DNA of 64,000 nucleotides. Origin: Halobacillus kuroshimensis DSM 18393. GTDB lineage: Bacteria; Bacillota; Bacilli; Bacillales; Halobacillaceae. Below are positions 9,448 through 17,831 of this stretch, in pieces. The translations under genes were made by a program, and so were the position numbers. A model generated the notes under the pieces. That model was not told where the DNA came from. It saw only the letters and a program-made list of their open reading frames with translations, and did not search any database. Numbering within the stretch: position 1 is the first letter of the stretch; every line of letters starts with the position of its first letter. The stretch lies in contig NZ_AUDY01000009.1 in assembly GCF_000425705.1 (NCBI RefSeq), positions 310,001-374,000 on the forward strand, given 5' to 3'.

Positions 9448-10360
9448 AGCACTCCTGGAAAAACAATCGGTTGTTCTTCTGGATGGAGCTCTGGCAACAG
9501 AGCTGGAATCCTACGGATGTGACCTTGATGATCCTTTATGGTCCGCGAAAGTGTTATTGGAAAAACCAGAAGCGATCAAAGCTGTCCATGCCTCCTACTA
9601 CAGGGCAGGAGCAGACATCAGTATCACCGCCAGTTATCAGGCGACGATTGATGGTTTCGCTAAACGAGGGTTATCAGAGGAAGAGGCGGTCACTCTTATT
9701 CGAAAAACGGTCACCCTGGCCGGTGAAGCACGGGATGAAGTGTGGAAGGAGAATCCAGAGAGGCCGAGGCCGCTTACAGCCGCTTCTGTCGGACCCTATG
9801 GTGCTTATTTAGCGGATGGCTCGGAATATACCGGTCATTACGGCGTCACGGATCAACTTTTATATGATTTTCATCAACCACGTATACAGGCGCTTGTTGA
9901 AGCCGGTGCTGACGTTTTAGCGGTTGAAACGCTGCCTTCTCTACAGGAAGCAAAGGTGATTGGTTCTATTTTTCAGGAGTATCCGTCTGCCTCTGCATGG
10001 ATTTCCTTTACATTAAAGGATGGTCAATCCATCAGTGAAGGAATTCCGCTCAAGGAGGTGGCTGAAGCATTGGAGGGCAGCAGGCAGGTGGCAGCGATCG
10101 GGGTGAACTGTGCGACGCTGGAGCATGCGGCTGAAGCTTTACAAGAGCTGGGGCGCTATTCGACCAAACCGCTCATTGTCTATCCAAACTCAGGGGAAGA
10201 TTATAATCCGGAAACGAAAACGTGGCATGGATCCACCAGCCGTCTTGATTTTCATGAGCAGTCCAGCATCTGGTACGAGTATGGGGCAAGGCTTATCGGT
10301 GGCTGCTGCAGAACGACGCCCGCTCATATAAAAAAGCTGGCGGAAATATGGAAATCATAA
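9413..10360 (+). CDS. mmuM: Homocysteine S-methyltransferase
   Basis: Protein of 315 residues, of normal length for the cobalamin-independent MmuM/YbgG type. It starts [17 protein letters not shown], then [15 protein letters not shown]; the zinc-thiolate ligands are visible as the Cys in [10 protein letters not shown] and the two Cys in [11 protein letters not shown]. It transfers a methyl group from S-methylmethionine (or SAM) to homocysteine, giving methionine, in the cytosol. It overlaps the permease gene by 35 bases in another frame, so the two are translationally linked and both are under the upstream SAM riboswitch. Confidence 0.93.
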   Translation: MSNKQNRSNPIEALLEKQSVVLLDGALATELESYGCDLDDPLWSAKVLLEKPEAIKAVHASYYRAGADISITASYQATIDGFAKRGLSEEEAVTLIRKTVTLAGEARDEVWKENPERPRPLTAASVGPYGAYLADGSEYTGHYGVTDQLLYDFHQPRIQALVEAGADVLAVETLPSLQEAKVIGSIFQEYPSASAWISFTLKDGQSISEGIPLKEVAEALEGSRQVAAIGVNCATLEHAAEALQELGRYSTKPLIVYPNSGEDYNPETKTWHGSTSRLDFHEQSSIWYEYGARLIGGCCRTTPAHIKKLAEIWKS

Positions 10361-10437
10361 AGAGTAGCACGATTTGTTCAACCATCTTTTTAATCCATGC
10401 TGTTGCAGCGGCATGATTCTACCTTATTTACAAGAAG

Positions 10438-10466
10438 TTTACATAAACTTTACATTTGGGTAGAAT
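10438..10466 (+). promoter_or_regulatory. Promoter of the LTA synthase gene
   Basis: TTTACA (10438-10443), 17-bp spacer, TAGAAT (10461-10466), about 18 bases before the start codon. Confidence 0.65.
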
Positions 10467-10483
10467 AATAGAGAGGTGTTTAT

Positions 10484-12361
10484 ATGAAAGATTCGATAAA
10501 ACGTTTACTAACCAGTTATTTCTTTTACTTTCTTATTATGATTTCCTTGAAGTTTATAATTTTGCGTTATCTGCTTCTTCAAGATACGAGTATTTGGGCA
10601 GGAATTTGGTATGATGCTTCGTTTATCTTGATTTTTATGGCTCTCATTGAGCTTGTCTTTAAGCGGGGCAAAGCGGCTGCCTATCTTGTTCTCGATTTGT
10701 TTTTGTCTCTTTTGTTTATTGGGATGTTGATTTACGAGCGTTACTTCGGAACCGTTCCTACATACTATGACCTATCCCAGCTTAATCAAGTTGGCAGTGT
10801 GAATGAAAGCATGTGGCTGCTCGTCAATGGCACAGACTTTCTGTTTCTCGCAGATCTGCTTCTGCTTGTTGTCATTTGGATTGTGGGCAGGACATGGACG
10901 TATCCAACGAAACAAACGTCCAATTTCGCTATGTCTGTCTTCCTTATTGCGGGTCTTGTGATTGCCATTTTCAATTTTCAAATGAATAAAGGAGAGCCCA
11001 TTCTCGACAGCGCTCTTTTTGCTAAAGAAAACGGATTATTCAATACGCAGTTTGTTCAGTATTACCAGGACCAGACGAACAGTGAAAAAGCCTTCGCTTT
11101 TTCCGGTGAGGATCAGAATGTCACGCAGCAGAAAATAGAAGAGCTGAAAGGCAATTCTTATACACCGATGAGCGAGCATGACTACTTCGGGGTGGCGGAA
11201 GATCGGAACTTGATCGTCGTCCAGATTGAATCCCTGCAGGACTTCGTAATTGGTGAATCGATCGATGGCCAGGAAATTACACCGAACATTAATGAATGGC
11301 TGAACGATAGTATGTATTTCACCGATGTCTATCAGCAGATCGGTTCAGGCAATACATCAGACGCTGAGTTCCTCATGAATACGTCACTTTATCCATTAGG
11401 AAAAAAAGCGACCACCGATCAAGTCGGCGGCATGGAACTTCCTTCTCTGCCAAGAATGCTTGATGAAAAGTCGTATCATAACGTGACCATGCATGCCGAT
11501 GAGGTGGAGTACTGGAACAGGGACGAGCTTTATCCGGCTCTTGGTTTCGATGATTATTATGATGATAAGTTTTACGGGGAGAAAGACACGGTGGGCTTCG
11601 GACCATCGGATGGCTGGTTTTACCACCGCTCGATGGGGGCGATTGATGAAATCGACGAGGAGTATGACAAGTTCTATGCCCATGTGCTGTCGCTGACGAG
11701 CCATACACCGTTTGAAATGCCCGCAGATAAAGAAGGTCTGGATCTTCCATCTGAGTATGAAGGAACTTTAACAGGGAACTATCTCCAGTCCGTTCACTAT
11801 GCGGATCAGGCGCTTGGGGAGTTCTTCCAGGACTTGAAAGACCGCGGCCTCTGGGAGGAGTCAGTCATTGCCCTCTACGGCGACCACTCCGGCCTTCACG
11901 GCAAACTGCTTAAAGACGAGGATCAGGATCTTCTTGCTGACTTTTTAGGGGAGAGGTACTCCCTGTTGAACCGTTTTAATATCCCGTTTATTGTAGGTGT
12001 CCCCGGTGAGGAGGAGCTGACAGGGACGGTCGATCACACCGGAGGACAGATTGATATGATGCCGACGCTCCTGAATCTGCTGGGCGTGGAACCGGAGTCC
12101 CTGTACTTTGGACATAACCTGCTTCATTATGAGAACAACCTGCTCGGTATGCGTTACTATGTTCCAACCAGCTCGTTCTTGAACAATGGAACCTTCTATA
12201 TTGCACAGAACAGCCGCTTCGATGCACGTATATTGAATATGCAAACAAACGAGCGGATTGAAGGTGCGTATAAAGACCCGAATCATGCCTTTAAAGAGGA
12301 AAGAGAAGACATCCTCCAATTGCTCCAATGGTCGGATGCCTACTTTGAAAGCCTGCGTTAA
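10484..12361 (+). CDS. Lipoteichoic acid synthase-family membrane enzyme
   Basis: Protein of 625 residues. Five hydrophobic helices occupy about residues 10-160, followed by an extracellular sulfatase-fold domain. Residues expected for LtaS-type glycerolphosphate transferases are present: Glu in VVQIESLQDF, the catalytic Thr291 in GSGNTSDAEF, and Asp-His in LYGDHSG near 466. The family moves glycerol phosphate from phosphatidylglycerol to growing lipoteichoic acid or primes it. B. subtilis has four paralogues (LtaS, YfnI, YqgS, YvgJ) and I cannot choose among them. It is monocistronic with its own promoter and terminator. Confidence 0.9.
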   Translation: MKDSIKRLLTSYFFYFLIMISLKFIILRYLLLQDTSIWAGIWYDASFILIFMALIELVFKRGKAAAYLVLDLFLSLLFIGMLIYERYFGTVPTYYDLSQLNQVGSVNESMWLLVNGTDFLFLADLLLLVVIWIVGRTWTYPTKQTSNFAMSVFLIAGLVIAIFNFQMNKGEPILDSALFAKENGLFNTQFVQYYQDQTNSEKAFAFSGEDQNVTQQKIEELKGNSYTPMSEHDYFGVAEDRNLIVVQIESLQDFVIGESIDGQEITPNINEWLNDSMYFTDVYQQIGSGNTSDAEFLMNTSLYPLGKKATTDQVGGMELPSLPRMLDEKSYHNVTMHADEVEYWNRDELYPALGFDDYYDDKFYGEKDTVGFGPSDGWFYHRSMGAIDEIDEEYDKFYAHVLSLTSHTPFEMPADKEGLDLPSEYEGTLTGNYLQSVHYADQALGEFFQDLKDRGLWEESVIALYGDHSGLHGKLLKDEDQDLLADFLGERYSLLNRFNIPFIVGVPGEEELTGTVDHTGGQIDMMPTLLNLLGVEPESLYFGHNLLHYENNLLGMRYYVPTSSFLNNGTFYIAQNSRFDARILNMQTNERIEGAYKDPNHAFKEEREDILQLLQWSDAYFESLR

Positions 12362-12375
12362 AATAAGAAGTATAA

Positions 12376-12412
12376 GGAACCTTGTCCTATATTGGGTAAG
12401 GTTCTTTTTTTC
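12376..12412 (+). terminator. Rho-independent terminator after the LTA synthase
   Basis: GGAACCTT (12376-12383) pairs with AAGGTTCT (12398-12405), followed by T7. Confidence 0.82.
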
Positions 12413-12585
12413 TGTCGGGAATTGATAGAATAATGAATCTTTAATGGAATGGTGTCCTTCTGTTTACAAAATGGAAGGTTTTTGGTAGTTTATGAGTTGT
12501 GTCTTCTATGATTAGGTACATAGGACTATTGTGAACAAAAGTTGTAAATCTACTATTATATTTTCTGCTGTCCATTATAAAAGTA

Positions 12586-12614
12586 TTGTCGAACGATGAG
12601 GCTTATTCTATAAT
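12586..12614 (+). promoter_or_regulatory. Promoter of the pgs operon
   Basis: TTGTCG (12586-12591), 17-bp spacer, perfect TATAAT (12609-12614), about 45 bases before pgsB. The AT-rich stretch 12413-12585 holds no gene I can support and may carry regulator sites. Confidence 0.7.
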
Positions 12615-12659
12615 TATCTAGTCTATTGAAGAAATATGTTTAAGAGGAAGTGAGCTCAT

Positions 12660-13841
12660 ATGCTACTGATCCCTATTGTGCTGATCATCGTTCTTGCTGC
12701 TGGTATTTATGAATGGCAGCGCCATAAAAAGAACATCGATGCTCTGCCGATACGCGTCAACATCAACGGGGTACGTGGGAAATCCACGGTTACACGTCTT
12801 GTTACGGGGATTGTAAAAGAAGCGGGTTACAAAACGATTGGAAAGACAACAGGAACCTCTGCACGGATGATTTTCTGGGATACACCGGAAGAACAGCCGA
12901 TCAAACGGCGTCCGGAAGGTCCGAACATCAGGGAGCAGAGAATGGTTGTGAAGGAAGCCGTAGATCGTGGTGCAGAGGCCCTCGTCAGTGAGTGCATGGC
13001 AGTCAATCCCGACTACCAGATCACATTCCAGGAAAAGATGCTTCAGGCCAATATCGGGGTTATCGTAAACGTCCTGGAAGACCATATGGATGTTCTGGGG
13101 CCGACATTGGAAGAGGTGGCTGAATCCTTTACCGCAACGATTCCATACAACGGTCACTTAATTGTGTCAGAAAGTCCTTATGTTGAAAAGTTTAAAGAGA
13201 TTGCAGCGAAACGGAACACCGAGGTGATTGTGGCTGATAACAGCCGAATTTCCGATTCGTTTTTACTGCAATTTGAATATATGGTATTTCCTGAAAACGC
13301 TTCGTTAGCTTTAGGCGTCGCTCAGGCCCTTGGTATCGATGAGGAAACAGCATACAGAGGAATGCTGAACGCTCAGCCGGACCCGGGAGCCATGAGGATC
13401 CTCCCGATGGGAGACCAAGAAAAACCGTCATACTTCGTGAACGGTTTTGCGGCGAATGACGCCGTTTCCACGATTAATATATGGAAACGTGTGGAGTTCC
13501 TCGGATATCCGACAAAGAATCCGATTGTCGTTATGAACTGCCGGGAAGACCGTGTGGATCGTACGGAACAGTTTGCCCGTGACGTTCTTCCTTACATTCC
13601 AACTGATACGCTTGTGTTAATCGGGGAAACGACCGAACCGATCGTCACTGCGGTTAACGAAGGAAAGATCAAAGTGGAAACGCTGCTGGATTTGGAAGGG
13701 AAGTCCACGGATCAGATTATGGATGTCCTTTCAGAGATGTTCACGGACCGCGTCATTTATGGAGTTGGAAACATTCACGGAGCTGCAGAACCGATGATTG
13801 AACGAATGCAGGATTATAAGATTCAAACAAGCGTCAGCTGA
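12660..13841 (+). CDS. pgsB: Poly-gamma-glutamate synthase subunit PgsB/CapB
   Basis: Protein of 393 residues, exactly the length of B. subtilis PgsB. An N-terminal membrane helix (about 2-15) is followed by the Mur-ligase-like ATP site NGVRGKSTVTRL (residues 36-47), then EALVSECMAVNP and VNVLEDHMDVLGPT, typical of the family. It is the ATP-dependent amide ligase that joins glutamate by gamma bonds, working with PgsC and PgsA at the membrane. It starts at ATG 12660 behind AGAGGAAG and is the first gene of the operon, 19 bases before pgsC. Confidence 0.97.
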   Translation: MLLIPIVLIIVLAAGIYEWQRHKKNIDALPIRVNINGVRGKSTVTRLVTGIVKEAGYKTIGKTTGTSARMIFWDTPEEQPIKRRPEGPNIREQRMVVKEAVDRGAEALVSECMAVNPDYQITFQEKMLQANIGVIVNVLEDHMDVLGPTLEEVAESFTATIPYNGHLIVSESPYVEKFKEIAAKRNTEVIVADNSRISDSFLLQFEYMVFPENASLALGVAQALGIDEETAYRGMLNAQPDPGAMRILPMGDQEKPSYFVNGFAANDAVSTINIWKRVEFLGYPTKNPIVVMNCREDRVDRTEQFARDVLPYIPTDTLVLIGETTEPIVTAVNEGKIKVETLLDLEGKSTDQIMDVLSEMFTDRVIYGVGNIHGAAEPMIERMQDYKIQTSVS

Positions 13842-13860
13842 CGAGGGGGAAACGAAGGAA

Positions 13861-14310
13861 ATGTTTGGTTCGGATTTATATATATCCCTTGTATTAGGGA
13901 TCATTTTAAGCTTGATTTTTGCTGAGAAAACGGGTGTCCTGCCCGCAGGTCTCGTTGTACCCGGATATCTGGCTTTGGTCTTTGACCAGCCGATTTTTAT
14001 TGCAGTAGTCTTTTTTATCAGTTTGCTCACGTATGTGATTGTCACGTTTGGAGTTTCGAAGTTCACGATTTTGTACGGACGCAGAAAGTTTGCGGCGATG
14101 CTGAGTGTGGGAATTGTGCTCAAGCTGCTGTTTGATTTCCTGTATCCGGTTGTTCCATTTGAGATTATGGAATTCCGCGGCATCGGAGTTATTGTACCAG
14201 GGTTGATCGCTAATACGATGCAGAAGCAGGGCTTGGTTGTCACAACAGCAAGTACATTGCTGCTCAGCGGTCTGACTTTCTTGATCATGACCATTTATTA
14301 CCTGATTTAA
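13861..14310 (+). CDS. pgsC: Poly-gamma-glutamate synthase subunit PgsC/CapC
   Basis: Start chosen at ATG 13861 behind GAAGGA, giving 149 residues, the known PgsC length; a longer frame from 13798 lies within pgsB. It is an integral membrane protein with four or five helices, beginning MFGSDLYISLVLGIILSL and including AEKTGVLPAGLVVPGYLAL and GVIVPGLIANTMQKQG. With PgsB it forms the catalytic membrane part of the synthase. Twelve bases separate it from pgsA. Confidence 0.96.
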   Translation: MFGSDLYISLVLGIILSLIFAEKTGVLPAGLVVPGYLALVFDQPIFIAVVFFISLLTYVIVTFGVSKFTILYGRRKFAAMLSVGIVLKLLFDFLYPVVPFEIMEFRGIGVIVPGLIANTMQKQGLVVTTASTLLLSGLTFLIMTIYYLI

Positions 14311-14322
14311 GGTGGATATCAC

Positions 14323-15480
14323 ATGTCTAAACAATTAGATTTCAAAGAGAAACTGCTGAAGAGAATTAAGCGTGATAAAAAAGCGACCTCAAAGCATGTA
14401 TTCATCGCTTTGGCTGTTACGTTCCTGTTTATTGCGGGATTTGAAATGTTTTATACCCAGCCTGTCCCGGAAGCTGAATCCAGAGAAGATTCTGAGTTCA
14501 GTGCCACATTCGTAGGCGATATGATGTTTGGGCGGCACGTGCTGGAGGTTACAGAGAATAAAGGGACCGACTTTCTTTTTGAAAATGTGGCCCCGTACTT
14601 CCAGAGTTCTGATTATGTGACGGGGAACTTTGAGAATGCTGTCACTCTTCAGGATGAAGAGAATTACCAGATGCTTGAAAAATCGATTCATTTAAGTTCA
14701 GATGCTTCACCTGTTCAATCGCTGGCGAGGATGAACTTCACGAACATCAATCTTGCCAACAACCACACCATGGACTTCGGGGAGCAGGGGATGATGGAAA
14801 CCATAGCATCCCTTAACGAAGCAGGACTTCCTTATGTGGGTGCAGGGGAAAACATCGAAGAAGCTCAGGAGATTGATTATCAGGAAATCAACGGTTTGAA
14901 CGTTGCGACTCTTGGGTTTTCTGATGTTCCTGTAGCCGGTTCCGAGGCCCTCCAGTTCCGTGCAGGTGTGGCAGATGCTGATCCGGAACAATTCCTGCCT
15001 TTAGTACAGGAAGCGAGTGAAAACTCGGATATGGTCTTTGTCCATATCCACTGGGGAGCCGAGTACGATAACGAACCGCACCCGAGACAGCGGAAACTGG
15101 CCGAGGCGATTGTGGATGCAGGAGCAGATGTCATCATCGGCCACCACCCTCACGTCTTATCACCGGTGGAAGTGTATAAGGATTCTGTAATCTTTTACAG
15201 TCTCGGAAACTTTATTTTTGACCAGGGATGGTCCAGAACGCGCGATAGTGCTCTGGTCAATTATCATTTGATGGATGATGGGACAGGCCGCTTCGAAATC
15301 CTGCCTATGAGGATCAGGGAAGCGAGACCTTCCTTGACGACCAACCCTTATAATCAGAAGAAAATCTTTCTGCAGTTGACTCGTGGAGAGCCACAGGAAA
15401 ACTTCACAGAGGAGAACGGCAGATTAACGATAGAAGTCGATCATTCTTCCATTTTAGAGCAGAAAAATAACAGCCAGTAA
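14323..15480 (+). CDS. pgsA: Poly-gamma-glutamate synthase subunit PgsA/CapA
   Basis: Protein of 385 residues starting at ATG 14323 behind AAGGTGG. A short cytoplasmic N-terminus and one membrane helix (about 24-42) are followed by an extracellular metallophosphatase-fold domain with TFVGDMMFGRHV, NLANNHTMDFG, HWGAEYDNEPHPRQR and GHHPHVLSPVEVY, all hallmarks of CapA proteins. It is needed for PGA synthesis or export; the exact chemistry is not settled in the family. It lies third in the pgsBCA order. Confidence 0.96.
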   Translation: MSKQLDFKEKLLKRIKRDKKATSKHVFIALAVTFLFIAGFEMFYTQPVPEAESREDSEFSATFVGDMMFGRHVLEVTENKGTDFLFENVAPYFQSSDYVTGNFENAVTLQDEENYQMLEKSIHLSSDASPVQSLARMNFTNINLANNHTMDFGEQGMMETIASLNEAGLPYVGAGENIEEAQEIDYQEINGLNVATLGFSDVPVAGSEALQFRAGVADADPEQFLPLVQEASENSDMVFVHIHWGAEYDNEPHPRQRKLAEAIVDAGADVIIGHHPHVLSPVEVYKDSVIFYSLGNFIFDQGWSRTRDSALVNYHLMDDGTGRFEILPMRIREARPSLTTNPYNQKKIFLQLTRGEPQENFTEENGRLTIEVDHSSILEQKNNSQ

Positions 15481-15517
15481 TTGTATACCGGCGTTCTACA
15501 TTAAAAAAGGAGTGCGT

Positions 15518-15901
15518 ATGAAGATGAAAGTAGTTAAATCGGTGTTTCCATTTGTTTTGTTGTTCGGAGCTATGTTTTTTATGACGCAGTATAAGCAGCT
15601 GGAAACATTGTCTGCTACAGAGGCGTACCAAATTGATGTATTCCAGCAGGAAGCGGAGGCAGCGGCTGAGGAGCAGACAGAACCGTTGACGGCATCAGCA
15701 GAAACGAGTGCCGGCATGGAGAGTGTCCAGTCCGAGCAGCCTCAGACGGAAGCCGCTGTAGAAAATGATTATGCTGTCACAAGTGATGGGAGTATTGTCC
15801 GTGTTTATAACAACTCCGGTGAACAGGTCTATCAAACGACATTGACCGACTGGGAGCAGAACCGCGAACAGTACTATGAAAAGTATAAGCTTGGATCATG
15901 A
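15518..15901 (+). CDS. Small membrane protein in the pgsE/capE position
   Basis: Start ATG 15518 is preferred because AAGGAG (15507-15512) is 5 bases upstream; an in-frame GTG at 15512 overlaps the ribosome site. The protein has 127 residues: one N-terminal hydrophobic helix (VFPFVLLFGAMFFM), an Ala/Glu/Gln-rich linker, and a C-terminal part with TSDGSIVRVYNNSGEQVYQ and DWEQNREQYYEKYK. It follows pgsA by 37 bases and ends the operon before a terminator. PgsE/CapE of B. subtilis and B. anthracis sits in this place but is only about 50 residues. The first part resembles it in layout only, so orthology is an inference. Confidence 0.75.
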   Translation: MKMKVVKSVFPFVLLFGAMFFMTQYKQLETLSATEAYQIDVFQQEAEAAAEEQTEPLTASAETSAGMESVQSEQPQTEAAVENDYAVTSDGSIVRVYNNSGEQVYQTTLTDWEQNREQYYEKYKLGS

Positions 15902-15906
15902 TGTTG

Positions 15907-15936
15907 GAGCACATTCTTAGGAATGTGCTCTTTTTC
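15907..15936 (+). terminator. Terminator of the pgs operon
   Basis: Perfect 10-bp stem GAGCACATTC (15907-15916) / GAATGTGCTC (15921-15930) with TTTTT. Confidence 0.92.
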
Positions 15937-15951
15937 TAAAGCATAGAGCAT

Positions 15952-15980
15952 TTGTTGTTTGAAAGTTTTTATCATATAAT
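15952..15980 (+). promoter_or_regulatory. Promoter of the gamma-glutamyltransferase gene
   Basis: TTGTTG (15952-15957), 17-bp spacer, TATAAT (15975-15980), followed by a leader of about 120 bases. Confidence 0.6.
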
Positions 15981-16105
15981 AGAAATCGTTCTGAAAATAC
16001 TAAAATTACATGGGGAATGTTATAGAGACATAAAGGACCAAAGATTTACGAAAGCTATAAATCTTAAATCAATCATTTAAAAAGATGAAAGGTGCGTCGG
16101 GATGG

Positions 16106-17749
16106 ATGGAGAATAAAGGGTTGTTTATTACCCTCTTTATCATTGTGGTTGTAGGCGTTGGTATTGTGTACTACAGTCAAGGGAAGTTTCAGAGTGATGA
16201 AGTGGATTACGAAGTGGAGACGACGGATCCGATTGAAACGACGAATGGCTTCGGGGTCAGTTCGACACACCCGCTTGCCGTTCAAGTGGGTATGGAAGTT
16301 TTGGAAAATGGAGGAAATGCTGTTGATGCAGCTGTTGCGGTTACATATACCCTTGGTGTTGTAGAACCGTATGGCTCCGGAATCGGGGGCGGAGGCGAAA
16401 TGCTGGTTCTTCCAAGTGACGCAGACACCCCGAAAAGTTATAACTATAAAGAGATCGCACCGCTTTCCGGTGGCGATCCACAGTACAATTTCGCTATTCC
16501 AGGCATTGTCAAAGGTATGGAAGCCATCCATGAAGACTATGGTACGACAGATATAGCCGAGTTGATCGACCCTGCTGTCACCTATGCAGAGGAAGGCTTT
16601 ACAACGGACAAGCACTTGACAGATCGTCTGCAGGGAGCGGCTTACCGAATGAATATGAGTCAGCTTCAGAACTTTTATCCACAAGGGCAGCCGGTTGAGC
16701 CGAACCAGACACTGAAACAACCGGAACTGGCCGAAACGCTCCGTAAAATCCAGGAGCAGGGGTCTTCCGTTCTTTACTCTGGTGAAATTGCGGAGCAGAT
16801 TGCCGCAGAAGTCAACGGAGTGGAAGTCAGCGACTTCGGCGCTTATGAAGTTGTCGAGAGCGAACCGGTCCAAGGGGAATTTGCCGGATTCGATGTGTAT
16901 GCGTCTCCGCCGCCTCTTGCAGGGGCAACGACCATTCAATCCCTGCAGATGGCTGAAATGCTTGATATTAAAAGTTCACAGGGAACCTCTTCGGATTTCA
17001 TCCACTTGATCGGTGAAATTTCTAAACGGACCTATGATGATCGCCTGAGTGAAATCGCTGACCCTGATTTCCATAAGATCGAAACGGATAAGATCATGAC
17101 GAAGGAATACTCCGAGGAAATGGCTTCTACGATTTCCATGGATAAATTATCGGAGAACTACGAAGTCGATGATTCGATTGCTGATATCGAAGATGATGAT
17201 AACACGACCCACTTCGTCATTGTTGATAAAGACGGCATGATGGTGACAGCGACGCACTCCTTGAGTAACTTCTTTGGATCCGGGAAGAACGTTGCTGGAA
17301 TCTTCCTGAATGATACGATGAGAAATTTCAGTTTGACCGGGTTGAAACCGAATGATAAGGAGCCGGGTAAACGTCCGCGCAGTTTTACTTCACCGACGAT
17401 TCTAACGAGTGACGAGAAAAAAATCGGCATTGGTACACCGGGAGGGAAACGGATTCCGCAGGTGCTGACACAGGTGCTGACCCGTAATCTCCTGTTCGAT
17501 GTACCGATTGAAGAAGCGATTGCGGCTCCGCGTTTTTACATCGAGGATGACAATCTATTCGTAGAAGAAGATTTTGATCCTGCTGTAAGGCAGGAACTGG
17601 AAGAACGAGGATATACCGTATACCTGGAAGACTCTGCTTTCTATTACGGCGGAGTGCAGGCGCTCGTTGTTGATAAGGTCAACAACACGATGTACGGCGG
17701 GAAAGATGACCGCCGTGATGGAGCCTGGCAGGTGAAAGACAGCGAATAA
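16106..17749 (+). CDS. Membrane-anchored gamma-glutamyltransferase, CapD-like
   Basis: Start ATG 16106 is favoured (AAAGGTG 11 bases upstream); an in-frame ATG at 16085 has no ribosome site. It gives 547 residues. An N-terminal helix (about 6-22) replaces a cleavable signal. The Ntn-hydrolase body has GGNAVDAAVAVTYTLGVVEP, GSGIGGGGE and the self-cleavage site DDDNTTHFVIVD; Thr367 after Asn would be the new N-terminal nucleophile of the small subunit. SNFFGSGKNV and RPRSFTSPT follow. In this position CapD/PgsD-type enzymes cleave PGA and either anchor it to peptidoglycan or release it, whereas ordinary GGT acts on glutathione. The PGA context favours the former. It has its own promoter and terminator. 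Confidence 0.88.
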   Translation: MENKGLFITLFIIVVVGVGIVYYSQGKFQSDEVDYEVETTDPIETTNGFGVSSTHPLAVQVGMEVLENGGNAVDAAVAVTYTLGVVEPYGSGIGGGGEMLVLPSDADTPKSYNYKEIAPLSGGDPQYNFAIPGIVKGMEAIHEDYGTTDIAELIDPAVTYAEEGFTTDKHLTDRLQGAAYRMNMSQLQNFYPQGQPVEPNQTLKQPELAETLRKIQEQGSSVLYSGEIAEQIAAEVNGVEVSDFGAYEVVESEPVQGEFAGFDVYASPPPLAGATTIQSLQMAEMLDIKSSQGTSSDFIHLIGEISKRTYDDRLSEIADPDFHKIETDKIMTKEYSEEMASTISMDKLSENYEVDDSIADIEDDDNTTHFVIVDKDGMMVTATHSLSNFFGSGKNVAGIFLNDTMRNFSLTGLKPNDKEPGKRPRSFTSPTILTSDEKKIGIGTPGGKRIPQVLTQVLTRNLLFDVPIEEAIAAPRFYIEDDNLFVEEDFDPAVRQELEERGYTVYLEDSAFYYGGVQALVVDKVNNTMYGGKDDRRDGAWQVKDSE

Positions 17750-17761
17750 TGTAAACAAATG

Positions 17762-17802
17762 AAGACTGCCGTCCGATATTAGGACTGCAGTCTTATTTTT
17801 TT
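17762..17802 (+). terminator. Terminator after the gamma-glutamyltransferase
   Basis: A 13-bp stem with one mismatch (17762-17774 with 17782-17794), then ATTTTTTT. Confidence 0.88.
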
Positions 17803-17831
17803 GAGCTTATTTATAAAGCAGAGGAGAAGTG

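Noticed and set aside
10397-10414. Near-palindrome ATGCTGTTGCAGCGGCAT between mmuM and the LTA synthase gene
   Set aside because: Two weak pairs and no T run; not convincing as terminator or operator.
16085-16105. Upstream ATG start for the gamma-glutamyltransferase
   Set aside because: No Shine-Dalgarno sequence precedes 16085, while AAAGGTG precedes ATG 16106 and the membrane helix is complete from there.
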